This document shows, one piece after another, positions 6,822 through 12,494 of a stretch of 12,494 nt of DNA (the stretch's first letter is position 1; each line of letters opens with the position of its first letter). Source of the stretch: Ruminiclostridium sp. (GTDB taxonomy: Bacteria > Bacillota > Clostridia > DSM-8532); assembly GCA_003535195.1 (NCBI GenBank), contig DOHN01000166.1, positions 10,332 to 22,825 on the forward strand. The letters are read 5' to 3'. Position numbers and translations under genes: made by a program. The notes under the pieces are model-generated. The model did no database searches. It was not told where the DNA came from and was given only the letters and a program-made list of their open reading frames with translations.

Positions 6822-7703
6822 TTAGTCGTTTCGCAGCTCGCCATGAAGCTCGCCCTTTTCATATACCTGATATTCATCCCATATTTTTTCAAGGGTTTCC
6901 AGGGTAGTATGAATCTTTTCCTTTCTTTTTAAACCGATGGCCACAATCAGGGCATTGATCATTGAAAGCGGTGCTACAAGGGAATCGACAAAAGAAGCCA
7001 TGTCGCTTCTGGCATATAGGCTGTAATTGGAGCATTTCGCCAGGGGCGATGTTTCGTTATCGGTAATGGCGATTACCGTCGCACCCTGCTTCCTTGCAAA
7101 CTCCATCGCTTTCGAAGTCCTCTTGGAATAGCGCGGGAAGCTGACGCCTATCACCGCATCGCCTTTCTTGGCATTGACAATCTGCTCAAACATTTCACTG
7201 ACGCTGGTGGTGTGCACCAAGCAGACATTTTCAAATATAAGATTAAAATAAAATCCTAAAAAGCTGGCAAGAGGCGCGGAACTCCTGACCCCTAAAATAT
7301 AAATTCTGTCAGCTTTCAGGATTTCTTCGACAATTGCATTAAATTTAGCGGAGTCTGCTTCCTCCAATGTGGCCCTGATTTTATTCAGATCAGACTGTAA
7401 AACACTTTTTAAAACACTTTCCGAATCAATATGCGTGGATGAAACCTCCAGCCGCTGAACAGCAGTCAGTTTGCTTTTAATAACTTCCCGCAGAGCTTTT
7501 TGAAGCTTAGGATAACCGTCATAGCCCATTTCGTTGGCAAAGCGCACCACAGTGGACTCACTGACTCCAACCTCTTCGCCAAGTTTTGCCGCCGTCATAA
7601 AAGCTGCCTTGTCGTAATGGTCCGTCATAAAATTAGCTATGAGCTTCTGTCCCTTGCTGAACGAATGATATCTATCCTTCATTTTTCTAATCAAATTATC
7701 CAT
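6822..7703 (-). CDS. MurR/RpiR-family transcriptional regulator (HTH + SIS)
   Basis: The 293-residue DNA-binding regulator has the standard RpiR layout. An N-terminal HTH domain covers about 1-77; TAAKLGEEVGVSESTVVRFANEMG at 37-60 is the helix-turn-helix. A SIS domain (about 125-260) usually binds a phosphosugar; it shows IYILGVRSSAPLASFLGFY and GDAVIGVSFPRYSKRT, with the usual serines. I start it at ATG 7701-7703, because GAGGTG at about 7709-7714 is well placed and family members begin with this MDNLIRKMKDRYHSFSKGQK-type segment; the longer frame needs a TTG and would run through the operator-like repeat at 7748-7781. It leads the operon with the flavoprotein and diverges from sigK. Autoregulation through that repeat is likely. 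The effector cannot be read from sequence. Confidence 0.92.
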   Translation of the reverse strand: MDNLIRKMKDRYHSFSKGQKLIANFMTDHYDKAAFMTAAKLGEEVGVSESTVVRFANEMGYDGYPKLQKALREVIKSKLTAVQRLEVSSTHIDSESVLKSVLQSDLNKIRATLEEADSAKFNAIVEEILKADRIYILGVRSSAPLASFLGFYFNLIFENVCLVHTTSVSEMFEQIVNAKKGDAVIGVSFPRYSKRTSKAMEFARKQGATVIAITDNETSPLAKCSNYSLYARSDMASFVDSLVAPLSMINALIVAIGLKRKEKIHTTLETLEKIWDEYQVYEKGELHGELRND

Positions 7704-7739
7704 TAAAACACCTCTGCTATAATCCTTGGTATTACTTAT

Positions 7740-7768
7740 AGGATATATTTTTGCAGGATAAAAATCAA
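7740..7768 (-). promoter_or_regulatory. Likely rpiR promoter
   Basis: Minus-strand TTGATT (7763-7768) and TATCCT (7740-7745) are 17 bases apart, each matching four of six consensus positions. A start near 7733 would leave a leader of about 30 bases ahead of the regulator. The -35 lies in the loop of the inverted repeat, and one repeat arm fills the spacer. Confidence 0.4.
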
Positions 7769-7781
7769 GCTCCTGCAAAAA
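7748..7781. promoter_or_regulatory. Perfect 11-bp inverted repeat, probable RpiR operator
   Basis: Arms TTTTTGCAGGA (7748-7758) and TCCTGCAAAAA (7771-7781) are exact reverse complements around a 12-base centre. The arm centres are 23 bases apart, about two helical turns, which suits a dimeric HTH regulator. The arms bracket the predicted -35 element of the regulator gene, so bound protein would block that promoter. A role as an RNA hairpin or in sigK control is also possible. Confidence 0.6.
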
Positions 7782-7786
7782 CATTC

Positions 7787-7796
7787 GGCTGTACAA
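7787..7796 (-). promoter_or_regulatory. Possible SpoIIID site upstream of sigK
   Basis: Minus-strand TTGTACAGCC matches nine of ten positions of the published SpoIIID consensus WWRRACARNY. It lies about 42-51 bases upstream of the inferred sigK start point. SpoIIID activates sigK in Bacillus. Short motifs like this also arise by chance. Confidence 0.25.
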
Positions 7797-7803
7797 ATCA
7801 GTG

Positions 7804-7830
7804 GCATTCCGGTGTTCAAGCGCATATTAT
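7804..7830 (+). promoter_or_regulatory. Possible sigma-E-type promoter of sigK
   Basis: CATATTAT (7823-7830) resembles the sigma-E -10 element CATACAnT at six of eight positions. GCATT (7804-7808), 14 bases upstream, weakly resembles the -35. This would place the start near 7838, just ahead of the GGGGTGA binding site at 7851-7857. Sigma-E control of sigK is known in Bacillus; here it is inferred. Confidence 0.3.
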
Positions 7831-7860
7831 ATTGTGGCAACTATGTTCATGGGGTGAATT

Positions 7861-8559
7861 ATGCTTATTGGTTCATTGCAAGAACTTGCTTCCCGGTTTC
7901 TGTCCCAATATTTTCTGGCTGGCTATATAACAGGACCTCAGTCTTTTCCTCAGCCGCTTTCGGCTATAGACGAGCAAAAATATGTAGACTGCTGCAAAAA
8001 TGGAGATGAAAATGCGAGAAATATTCTTATAGAACACAACTTAAGGTTAGTTGCCCACGTCGCCAGAAAATATTCTGTTACCAGCAGCGATTCCGATGAT
8101 CTCATCTCCATTGGCACCATCGGATTAATTAAAGCGGTATCCAGCTATGACCCTTTAAAAGGGATACGCCTTGCAACCTATGCGGCCCGCTGCATAGAAA
8201 ATGAAATCCTTATGCATTTACGGGCCTCAAAAAAGCTTCAAAATGAAGTCTCATTAAACGAGCCCCTCGGCACTGATCGTGAGGGCAATGAAATTGCGCT
8301 AATAGACATTTTAGGCAGCGAGGATGAAGAGGTCGATGAAAAAGTCGATCTGACGCAGAGAATTAAAAAGCTGTACTGGCTTATTAAATCGGTGCTGGAA
8401 GGCCGTGAAAAGACTATTATCCAGCTGCGATACGGGCTTTGCGGAAATGGGGGGAAAACACAGCGGGAAGTTGCTGAAAAGCTGGGAATTTCACGTTCGT
8501 ATGTATCGAGAATCGAGAAAAAAGCGCTGACCAAGCTTTATGAGGGACTGAATAAATAA
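7861..8559 (+). CDS. sigK: Sporulation sigma factor SigK (pro-sigma-K)
   Basis: The 232-residue product is the late mother-cell sigma factor that drives spore coat and maturation genes. It tracks B. subtilis SigK closely: FPQPLS near 29-34, ARNILIEHNLRLVAHVARK (region 2.1), DDLISIGTIGLIKAVSSYDP and LATYAARCIENEILMHLRA (regions 2.2-2.4), EGNEIALIDIL, and the region 4 helix-turn-helix REVAEKLGISRSYVSRIEKKAL. The N-terminal about 20 residues (MLIGSLQELASRFLSQYFLA) correspond to the pro-sequence removed by an SpoIVFB-type intramembrane protease, with cleavage expected near Gly21/Tyr22 by alignment. The frame is continuous, so no skin-like element splits it. GGGGTGA lies just before the ATG. It is the only plus-strand gene, divergent from the RpiR-type regulator and convergent with the AI-2E gene. 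Confidence 0.96.
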   Translation: MLIGSLQELASRFLSQYFLAGYITGPQSFPQPLSAIDEQKYVDCCKNGDENARNILIEHNLRLVAHVARKYSVTSSDSDDLISIGTIGLIKAVSSYDPLKGIRLATYAARCIENEILMHLRASKKLQNEVSLNEPLGTDREGNEIALIDILGSEDEEVDEKVDLTQRIKKLYWLIKSVLEGREKTIIQLRYGLCGNGGKTQREVAEKLGISRSYVSRIEKKALTKLYEGLNK

Positions 8560-8620
8560 CAGCCCTTAAAAGGCGATCCATCGGAAAAACCTGATTTGGA
8601 TTTGACTACATGCACAAATA

Positions 8621-8654
8621 AGGGACATTCGCCGGTTATAATGGCGATGTCCCT
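8621..8654. terminator. Shared hairpin between convergent sigK and AI-2E gene
   Basis: Arms AGGGACATTCGCC (8621-8633) and GGCGATGTCCCT (8643-8654) pair along 12 bp with one bulged base and a 9-base loop. On the minus strand the hairpin is followed by a T-rich stretch (TTATTTGTG) and closes the AI-2E gene; on the plus strand A-rich sequence follows, so termination of sigK would be weaker. Confidence 0.6.
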
Positions 8655-8666
8655 AAAAAACTTTTA

Positions 8667-9848
8667 TCAGGCATTTTTTTTGCCTTTGTTGGAGGGCAAT
8701 TTATCAGATTTTTTATCGTTGATATCACTGATAAAATCGGTGCTTAAAACCACCTTTTTGGGGCGGAGATTTTTCTCAAACCAGCTTTTAAAGGAGTCGT
8801 CACTGATGATGGCACCCACAACATATTTAATGACGATCACTGTGATGGGGCCGAGAATCATGCCCAGAACGCCAAAGACCTGAAGGCCTATATACATGCC
8901 CGCAAGAGTGAGCAATGGATGGACTCCGATTTGCTTTCCGACGATCTTTGGTTCAATCAGCTGTCTTACAAATAAAATAATGACATACAGCAGAAAAGTG
9001 GACAGACCCAGCTTTGTATCGCCTAGAAGAAGATTAACGATGGACCATGGTACAAGAACAGTTCCGGCGCCGAGAACGGGCAAGATATCAATAACCGCTA
9101 TAATCAGTGCAATCAGAAGAGCGTTCTGTATGCCAATAACCGAAAGCCCAATTAAAAGCTCTGTAAAGGTTATGGTCATAATGATCAGCTGCGCTCTCAG
9201 CCACCCGAACACCCCTGAAAAAACGTTATTTGCAAGAGCCCGGGTTTTCTTCAGCCATTCGGACGGCATCTGCCTGTCCAGAAATTTCAGTATGGTATTT
9301 TTGTCACTGGACATGAAATAAGTTGCCAAAATCGTTACAAATATAAATATAACCATCTGGGGGATATTGAGCGCAAATTTGATGGAAGCCTCGGCAAAAT
9401 CAGTAACCCCTTCCAAAACCTTTTGAATATTTTCAGTAAAATTCCGTGCAGCCTGGTTAATAATATCGGTCACTTCAATGGGAAGCTGGATATAAATACC
9501 GTTCACCTTTTCCACGATGCTGTTAAAGAAATACGCAATGCTGTCAACATTGATATCAAGACTGCTGTATACATTTTCAATTTCTTTAATGAGCCGCAGC
9601 ACCACAAAGGTTGCCAAAGAAACAACCCCTCCCAGTACCACCAGAATGGAGAAAACCGTTCCAACTTTCCTGGGTATATGGAGCTTTTTCTCAATGAATT
9701 TAACAATGGGCTCAATAAGAGATGCAAAGAAGTACGCAAGCATAAAAGGCACAATGTATTTTACTATTTTTGAAAATAGTAAAACTGCCACCACAACCAA
9801 AATTATCTTTAGTACTATAAGCAAGGTTTTTTTTAGAGTCTCCGGCAT
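8667..9848 (-). CDS. AI-2E family transporter, YtvI-like sporulation membrane protein
   Basis: The 393-residue integral membrane protein of the AI-2E/PerM family has about seven or eight hydrophobic helices. A pair sits at the N-terminus (about 5-45), one covers VGTVFSILVVLGGVVSLATFVVL, then there is a long soluble helical segment, and a C-terminal block starts at PQMVIFIFVTILATYF. The conserved C-terminal segment GWLRAQLIIMTITFTELLIG..., with DILPVLGAGTVLVPW and LIEPKIVGKQIGVHPLL, is typical. Features resemble the sporulation subfamily YtvI, but members of this family move different small molecules and the substrate here is unknown. I start it at ATG 9846-9848 because GGGAGG lies 6 bases before it; the longer frame needs a TTG. 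It ends in a Lys-rich tail. It follows thpR by 75 bases and converges with sigK, which fits, but does not prove, a sporulation role. Confidence 0.88.
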   Translation of the reverse strand: MPETLKKTLLIVLKIILVVVAVLLFSKIVKYIVPFMLAYFFASLIEPIVKFIEKKLHIPRKVGTVFSILVVLGGVVSLATFVVLRLIKEIENVYSSLDINVDSIAYFFNSIVEKVNGIYIQLPIEVTDIINQAARNFTENIQKVLEGVTDFAEASIKFALNIPQMVIFIFVTILATYFMSSDKNTILKFLDRQMPSEWLKKTRALANNVFSGVFGWLRAQLIIMTITFTELLIGLSVIGIQNALLIALIIAVIDILPVLGAGTVLVPWSIVNLLLGDTKLGLSTFLLYVIILFVRQLIEPKIVGKQIGVHPLLTLAGMYIGLQVFGVLGMILGPITVIVIKYVVGAIISDDSFKSWFEKNLRPKKVVLSTDFISDINDKKSDKLPSNKGKKNA

Positions 9849-9923
9849 GCTTTTCCTCCCGTGTCTTTTAATCAAGTGTTCCTGCAAATGGAGTCAATTT
9901 ATTATATTGATGCTGTTCTTCAT

Positions 9924-10472
9924 TCATTCTGATATAAATGGTTCAAATACACATCTTTGGTAAGCTAACCGGCCTTCTTTCCGGGTGCTTTCCATAAGTG
10001 ACAGCCCCTCGGCATGAAAAGTATGGTTCAAATGTATTATCGACTGATTCAACTCGGTAAATAACGCGGGATAAACAGCTTCCCGTACCAATGTTATATG
10101 GGGCGAATAATTCTTATCCTCCAATCCCGGAAGGATGGGACTAAGATTCGAATGAACATCATTGTAAAGATCCATAAGAGGCGGGCTGTTCCTGATCCCT
10201 GCCCACAATACCATTTTATTGCCCTTTTTAAATTTACCAAGGGGCTCCAGGCCTAAAACAAATAACTGGTGCCGGGAAGCAATGTTTTTCATCATCGCCG
10301 ACACTTTTTTTACCTGAGCCTCATTGATTTCAGAAAGGAATTTCACCGTTAGATGAAGGTTATCGGGCAGGCTGTAATTTCCTCTAACACCTGCCTCTTT
10401 CAATTTCTCCTGAATATCGCGCAAGAGCTGTCTGGTTTTATCGTCGAGCTCAATCGCCAGAAAAGCCCGCAT
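9924..10472 (-). CDS. thpR: RNA 2',3'-cyclic phosphodiesterase (2H family)
   Basis: The 182-residue cytosolic enzyme of the LigT/ThpR branch of the 2H phosphoesterases opens 2',3'-cyclic phosphates on RNA ends and, in vitro, can also act as a 2'-5' RNA ligase. Both HxTx catalytic motifs are present, HLTV at 40-43 and HITL at 125-128, spaced as expected for a two-lobed fold. The opening MRAFLAIEL is the typical family start. I begin at ATG 10470-10472, behind a G-rich binding site (about 10477-10484); the longer frame uses a TTG located inside the upstream terminator hairpin. It starts only about 25 bases beyond that terminator, so its promoter must overlap the hairpin or it depends on read-through from nifSU. 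The AI-2E gene follows. Confidence 0.92.
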   Translation of the reverse strand: MRAFLAIELDDKTRQLLRDIQEKLKEAGVRGNYSLPDNLHLTVKFLSEINEAQVKKVSAMMKNIASRHQLFVLGLEPLGKFKKGNKMVLWAGIRNSPPLMDLYNDVHSNLSPILPGLEDKNYSPHITLVREAVYPALFTELNQSIIHLNHTFHAEGLSLMESTRKEGRLAYQRCVFEPFISE

Positions 10473-10497
10473 GCTTCCCCCCCCTTCCTGTGCTTCC

Positions 10498-10536
10498 AAA
10501 AAGCCCGGCAATACTGAAATGTTCTCTGCCGGGCTT
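10498..10536 (-). terminator. Strong intrinsic terminator after nifSU
   Basis: Perfect 10-bp arms AAGCCCGGCA (10501-10510) and TGCCGGGCTT (10527-10536) enclose a 16-base loop. On the minus strand they are followed at once by a run of five T (10498-10502). It lies 25 bases past the nifU stop and only about 25 bases before the thpR start. Confidence 0.88.
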
Positions 10537-10560
10537 GGAACTTCTTTTTAAAAAAGGGAT

Positions 10561-11028
10561 TCAATCCTTATCGTCATTCAAAAAACTGTCCTTGTCATGA
10601 ACATGTGCGCCGCAGCCTCCACAGCACCCACTGCAGCCTTCATAGCGCATATCTTCGTCCAGACCGTTTTTCGTTCTGTAATCTTTAAGAGCGGCCGCAA
10701 TGGCTTCCTCTGCCAGAACGGAGCAGTGAACCTTCACCGGAGGCAGCCCGTCCAGCGCCTCCATTACCGCTTTATTGGAGATTTGCTCCGCTTCCTTAAC
10801 GGTCTTGCCAATGAGCATTTCGGTGGCCATACTGCTGGTGGCTACGGCAGCTCCGCAGCCGAAGGTCTTAAACTTGGCGTCCTTAATAATACCGTCTTCT
10901 ATTTTTAAATACATTTTCATAATATCGCCGCACTTGGCATTGCCAACCTGGCCAACACCATCGGCATCCTCGATTTCACCCACATTTCTGGGATGTGAAA
11001 AATGGTCCATAACTTTTTCACTATACAT
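10561..11028 (-). CDS. nifU: NifU/IscU-type Fe-S cluster scaffold with Cys-rich tail
   Basis: The 155-residue cytosolic scaffold is where Fe-S clusters are assembled from sulfur supplied by the adjacent desulfurase. The IscU-type domain carries the three cluster cysteines Cys33 (NAKCGD, with Asp35), Cys58 (FGCGAA) and Cys102 (VHCSVL), along with the opening MYSEKVMDHFSHPRNVGEI. After about residue 120 there is an added tail with CSGCCGGCG (Cys132, 135, 136, 139) and two His. This tail is not part of the minimal IscU fold and could bind metal or a cluster. There is no ferredoxin or Nfu domain, so it is not the full Azotobacter-type NifU. The start lies 5 bases past the nifS stop with GGAG inside nifS, so it is translationally coupled. 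A strong terminator follows. The role is general Fe-S supply and not necessarily nitrogen fixation. Confidence 0.95.
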   Translation of the reverse strand: MYSEKVMDHFSHPRNVGEIEDADGVGQVGNAKCGDIMKMYLKIEDGIIKDAKFKTFGCGAAVATSSMATEMLIGKTVKEAEQISNKAVMEALDGLPPVKVHCSVLAEEAIAAALKDYRTKNGLDEDMRYEGCSGCCGGCGAHVHDKDSFLNDDKD

Positions 11029-11033
11029 TTCAC

Positions 11034-12218
11034 TTACACTCCTTTAACAAAATCTTCGTATAACGGAGACATATCCCGAAGCCTGGCAATGATCTCATCC
11101 AGGCAATCCACCAAATAATCCACGTCTTCATCGGTGTTGACTTCACCGAAGGACAATCTCAGAGAACCGTGTGCAATCTCATGGGGCAAGCCTATGGCAA
11201 GCAGCACATGGGAAGGATCCAGGGAGCCCGATGTACAGGCCGAACCGCTGGAGGCTTTAATGCCCTTCATATCCAGCATCAAAAGCACTGATTCACCCTC
11301 AACAAAACGAAACGATATATTTAAATTGCCCGGAAGACGTTTTTCCAGGCTCCCGTTGATTTTTATATAAGGAATTCTCTCTTGAATTCCTTTGAGGGCC
11401 CGCTGGCGCAGATGGAGAAGCTTCTCATAATGTGCCTCCATATTTTGGACTGCCAGTTCAAGAGCCTTGGCAAAACCGACGATTCCGGCAACATTCTCTG
11501 TTCCGGCCCTCCTGCCCCGCTCCTGATGCCCTCCGTGTATTAAGGACTCCAGTTTTACGCCTTTCCGAATATACAGCATTCCGATTCCCTTAGGCCCGTA
11601 AAACTTGTGCCCTGAAACAGACATTAAATCAACGCCTAAATCCCTGACATCAATTGGGATATTCCCCGCCGCCTGAACCGCATCGGTGTGAAAAAGGACG
11701 CCGTGCTTTTTGCATACCTGTCCGATCTCTTTAATGGGCTGAATGGTCCCGATTTCGTTGTTCGCCGTCATAATGGTCACCAGAACAGTATCGGGGCGGA
11801 TAGCCCTGTCAACATCATTGGGATCAATGAATCCCTCTTCATTGACCGGAAGGATTGTCACATCATAGCCTTCCCTTTTCATAAATTCACAGGTAGCCAT
11901 CACAGCCGGATGTTCAATGGCCGAAGTGATAATATGTTTTCCTTTTTTTCTCAAAGCCAGGGCAACGCCCTTTATGGCCCAGTTATCAGCCTCGGAGCCC
12001 GACCCGGTAAAATATATCTCTTGCGGACTGGCCGCATTAATCGACTTTGCAACCGAGCTTCTGGCATCTTCAACAACTTTTCTGTTGGAGCGGCCGATCG
12101 AGTATATAGAGGAAGCATTTCCATACTCTTCAACAAAGTACGGCTTCATTGCCTCGAAAACTTCAGGCTTCACATAGGTGGTCGCGGCATGATCAAAATA
12201 TATAACCTGCTTCTGCAT
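11034..12218 (-). CDS. nifS: Cysteine desulfurase (NifS/IscS group)
   Basis: The 394-residue PLP enzyme removes sulfur from cysteine as a persulfide and passes it to the NifU scaffold encoded next. The PLP Schiff-base lysine is Lys205 in SVSGHKFYGPKG. Other cofactor residues include His103 (IEHPAV), Asp179 and Gln182 (FHTDAVQAAG). The catalytic persulfide Cys328 lies in SSGSACTSGSLDPSHVL, the long mobile loop of group I NifS/IscS enzymes. The N-terminus YFDHAATT is standard. GGGAG at 12225-12229 lies 6 bases before the ATG. It leads a two-gene operon with nifU, and a promoter candidate and a CRP-like palindrome lie upstream. No nitrogenase genes are in view, so a housekeeping role is likely; IscS would be an equally fair name. 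Confidence 0.96.
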   Translation of the reverse strand: MQKQVIYFDHAATTYVKPEVFEAMKPYFVEEYGNASSIYSIGRSNRKVVEDARSSVAKSINAASPQEIYFTGSGSEADNWAIKGVALALRKKGKHIITSAIEHPAVMATCEFMKREGYDVTILPVNEEGFIDPNDVDRAIRPDTVLVTIMTANNEIGTIQPIKEIGQVCKKHGVLFHTDAVQAAGNIPIDVRDLGVDLMSVSGHKFYGPKGIGMLYIRKGVKLESLIHGGHQERGRRAGTENVAGIVGFAKALELAVQNMEAHYEKLLHLRQRALKGIQERIPYIKINGSLEKRLPGNLNISFRFVEGESVLLMLDMKGIKASSGSACTSGSLDPSHVLLAIGLPHEIAHGSLRLSFGEVNTDEDVDYLVDCLDEIIARLRDMSPLYEDFVKGV

Positions 12219-12274
12219 GTGTATCTCCCTTTCTGTTGTTCGTTAATTTAAGTTTACCACTGACACAACCTGGT

Positions 12275-12296
12275 TAATGTGATTTTAATCACATTA
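12275..12296. promoter_or_regulatory. CRP/FNR-type palindrome upstream of nifS
   Basis: Arms TAATGTGATT (12275-12284) and AATCACATTA (12287-12296) are perfect reverse complements around two bases. The core is TGTGA-N6-TCACA, identical to the CRP half-site consensus. It lies about 26-47 bases downstream of the start predicted from the promoter at 12329-12358, a position suited to repression, unless a closer promoter exists. As RNA it could also form a 9-bp hairpin. Confidence 0.55.
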
Positions 12297-12328
12297 GCTC
12301 AATTGTCATAACAAAACAGTCAGAGAAT

Positions 12329-12358
12329 ATTATATTCAATTAGCCTTGCACTTTACAA
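12329..12358 (-). promoter_or_regulatory. Likely nifSU promoter
   Basis: Minus-strand TTGTAA (12353-12358) and a perfect TATAAT (12329-12334) are 18 bases apart. The start point would be near 12322, giving a leader of about 104 bases that contains the palindrome at 12275-12296. Confidence 0.5.
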
Positions 12359-12403
12359 TAGCCAATATGATATTCTTCAATTCGCGCCCGCTCCGCTGAC
12401 GTA

Positions 12404-12494
12404 CTAGAACATTACCCCTTCACTTTTCGTGTCGTTATACTTTAGCGCCATGAGTGATGTTTCGTACGCCCTCAAGAAAATCCGTCCGGGATTT
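12404..12494 (-). other. Open frame fragment or repeat edge running off the window
   Basis: On the minus strand a frame is open from the window edge to TAG at 12404-12406, ending in RAYETSLMALKYNDTKSEG and three more residues. The block around 12380-12494 is more G/C-rich than the intergenic sequence beside it. An imperfectly placed inverted repeat (AAATCC 12478-12483, GGATTT 12489-12494) sits at the edge. It may be the 3' end of a gene or part of an intergenic repeat; there is too little sequence to decide. Confidence 0.25.

Noticed and set aside
7704..7796. N-terminal extension of the RpiR-type regulator from a TTG
   Set aside because: The extension is not typical of the family, lacks a binding site and would cover the promoter-like inverted repeat; the internal ATG has GAGGTG ideally placed.
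9517..9963. Plus-strand frame opposite the AI-2E gene
   Set aside because: It is a shadow of hydrophobic codons in the real membrane protein and has no ribosome binding site.
10473..10511. N-terminal extension of thpR from a TTG
   Set aside because: It would begin inside the nifSU terminator hairpin, while the internal ATG gives the standard MRAFLAIEL start behind a G-rich binding site.
11688..12251. 187-codon plus-strand frame opposite nifS
   Set aside because: It is antisense to a highly conserved cysteine desulfurase, with no family resemblance and no supporting start signal.
12450..12494. Plus-strand ATG frame (MSDVSYALKKIRPGF) open to the window edge
   Set aside because: There is no ribosome binding site before the ATG, and 15 codons are too few to support a gene; the opposite strand is at least as plausible.
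1..12494. Mobile elements, CRISPR arrays, tRNA or rRNA genes
   Set aside because: I saw no transposase or integrase motifs, regularly spaced repeats, cloverleaf-like sequences or rRNA signatures on either strand.

Overview
The window reads as chromosomal core sequence from an endospore-forming member of the Clostridia (Firmicutes). Three things point there. There is an uninterrupted sigK with a recognisable pro-sequence. IspH is fused to a four-S1-domain RpsA-like protein, an arrangement known from Clostridia. Shine-Dalgarno sites are strong and A/T-rich spacers separate tight operons. There is no sign of phage, plasmid, transposon, CRISPR or rRNA/tRNA genes.

Layout from right to left, since nearly everything is on the minus strand. 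(1) 12219-12494 is a promoter/leader region with a perfect palindrome of CRP/FNR type, plus a short open frame running off the window edge. (2) nifS-nifU (12218 to 10561) is a cysteine desulfurase and scaffold pair for Fe-S clusters, closed by a strong terminator at 10498-10536. (3) thpR and an AI-2E-family membrane protein resembling sporulation protein YtvI (10472 to 8667) follow. (4) sigK (7861-8559) is the only plus-strand gene; it converges on the AI-2E gene across a shared hairpin and diverges from (5) an RpiR-type regulator, an HI0933-type flavoprotein and a small anchored protein of unknown function (7703 to 5049). (6) A HutP-fold gene, cmk, plsC and ispH-rpsA (4931 to 1162) form a compact operon with a good sigma-A-type promoter at 4968-4996 and a terminator at 1089-1110. 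(7) cheR and a 56-residue coiled-coil gene (1003 to 26) close the window.

Functional themes are Fe-S cluster supply (nifSU feeding, among others, the 4Fe-4S enzyme IspH), nucleotide/phospholipid/isoprenoid/translation housekeeping in one operon, and late mother-cell sporulation. Several genes are best started downstream of the longest possible reading frame, because strong ribosome binding sites sit directly before the internal starts; those starts are used here.

I do not see a convincing wholly new system. The best leads are regulatory. One is a perfect 11-bp inverted repeat embedded in the likely rpiR promoter, with a related sequence ahead of the AI-2E gene. Another is the CRP-like palindrome ahead of nifS. 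A third is a HutP homologue that appears to have lost all three metal-binding histidines and sits ahead of cmk instead of histidine-utilisation genes. A fourth is a Cys-rich tail on the NifU scaffold.
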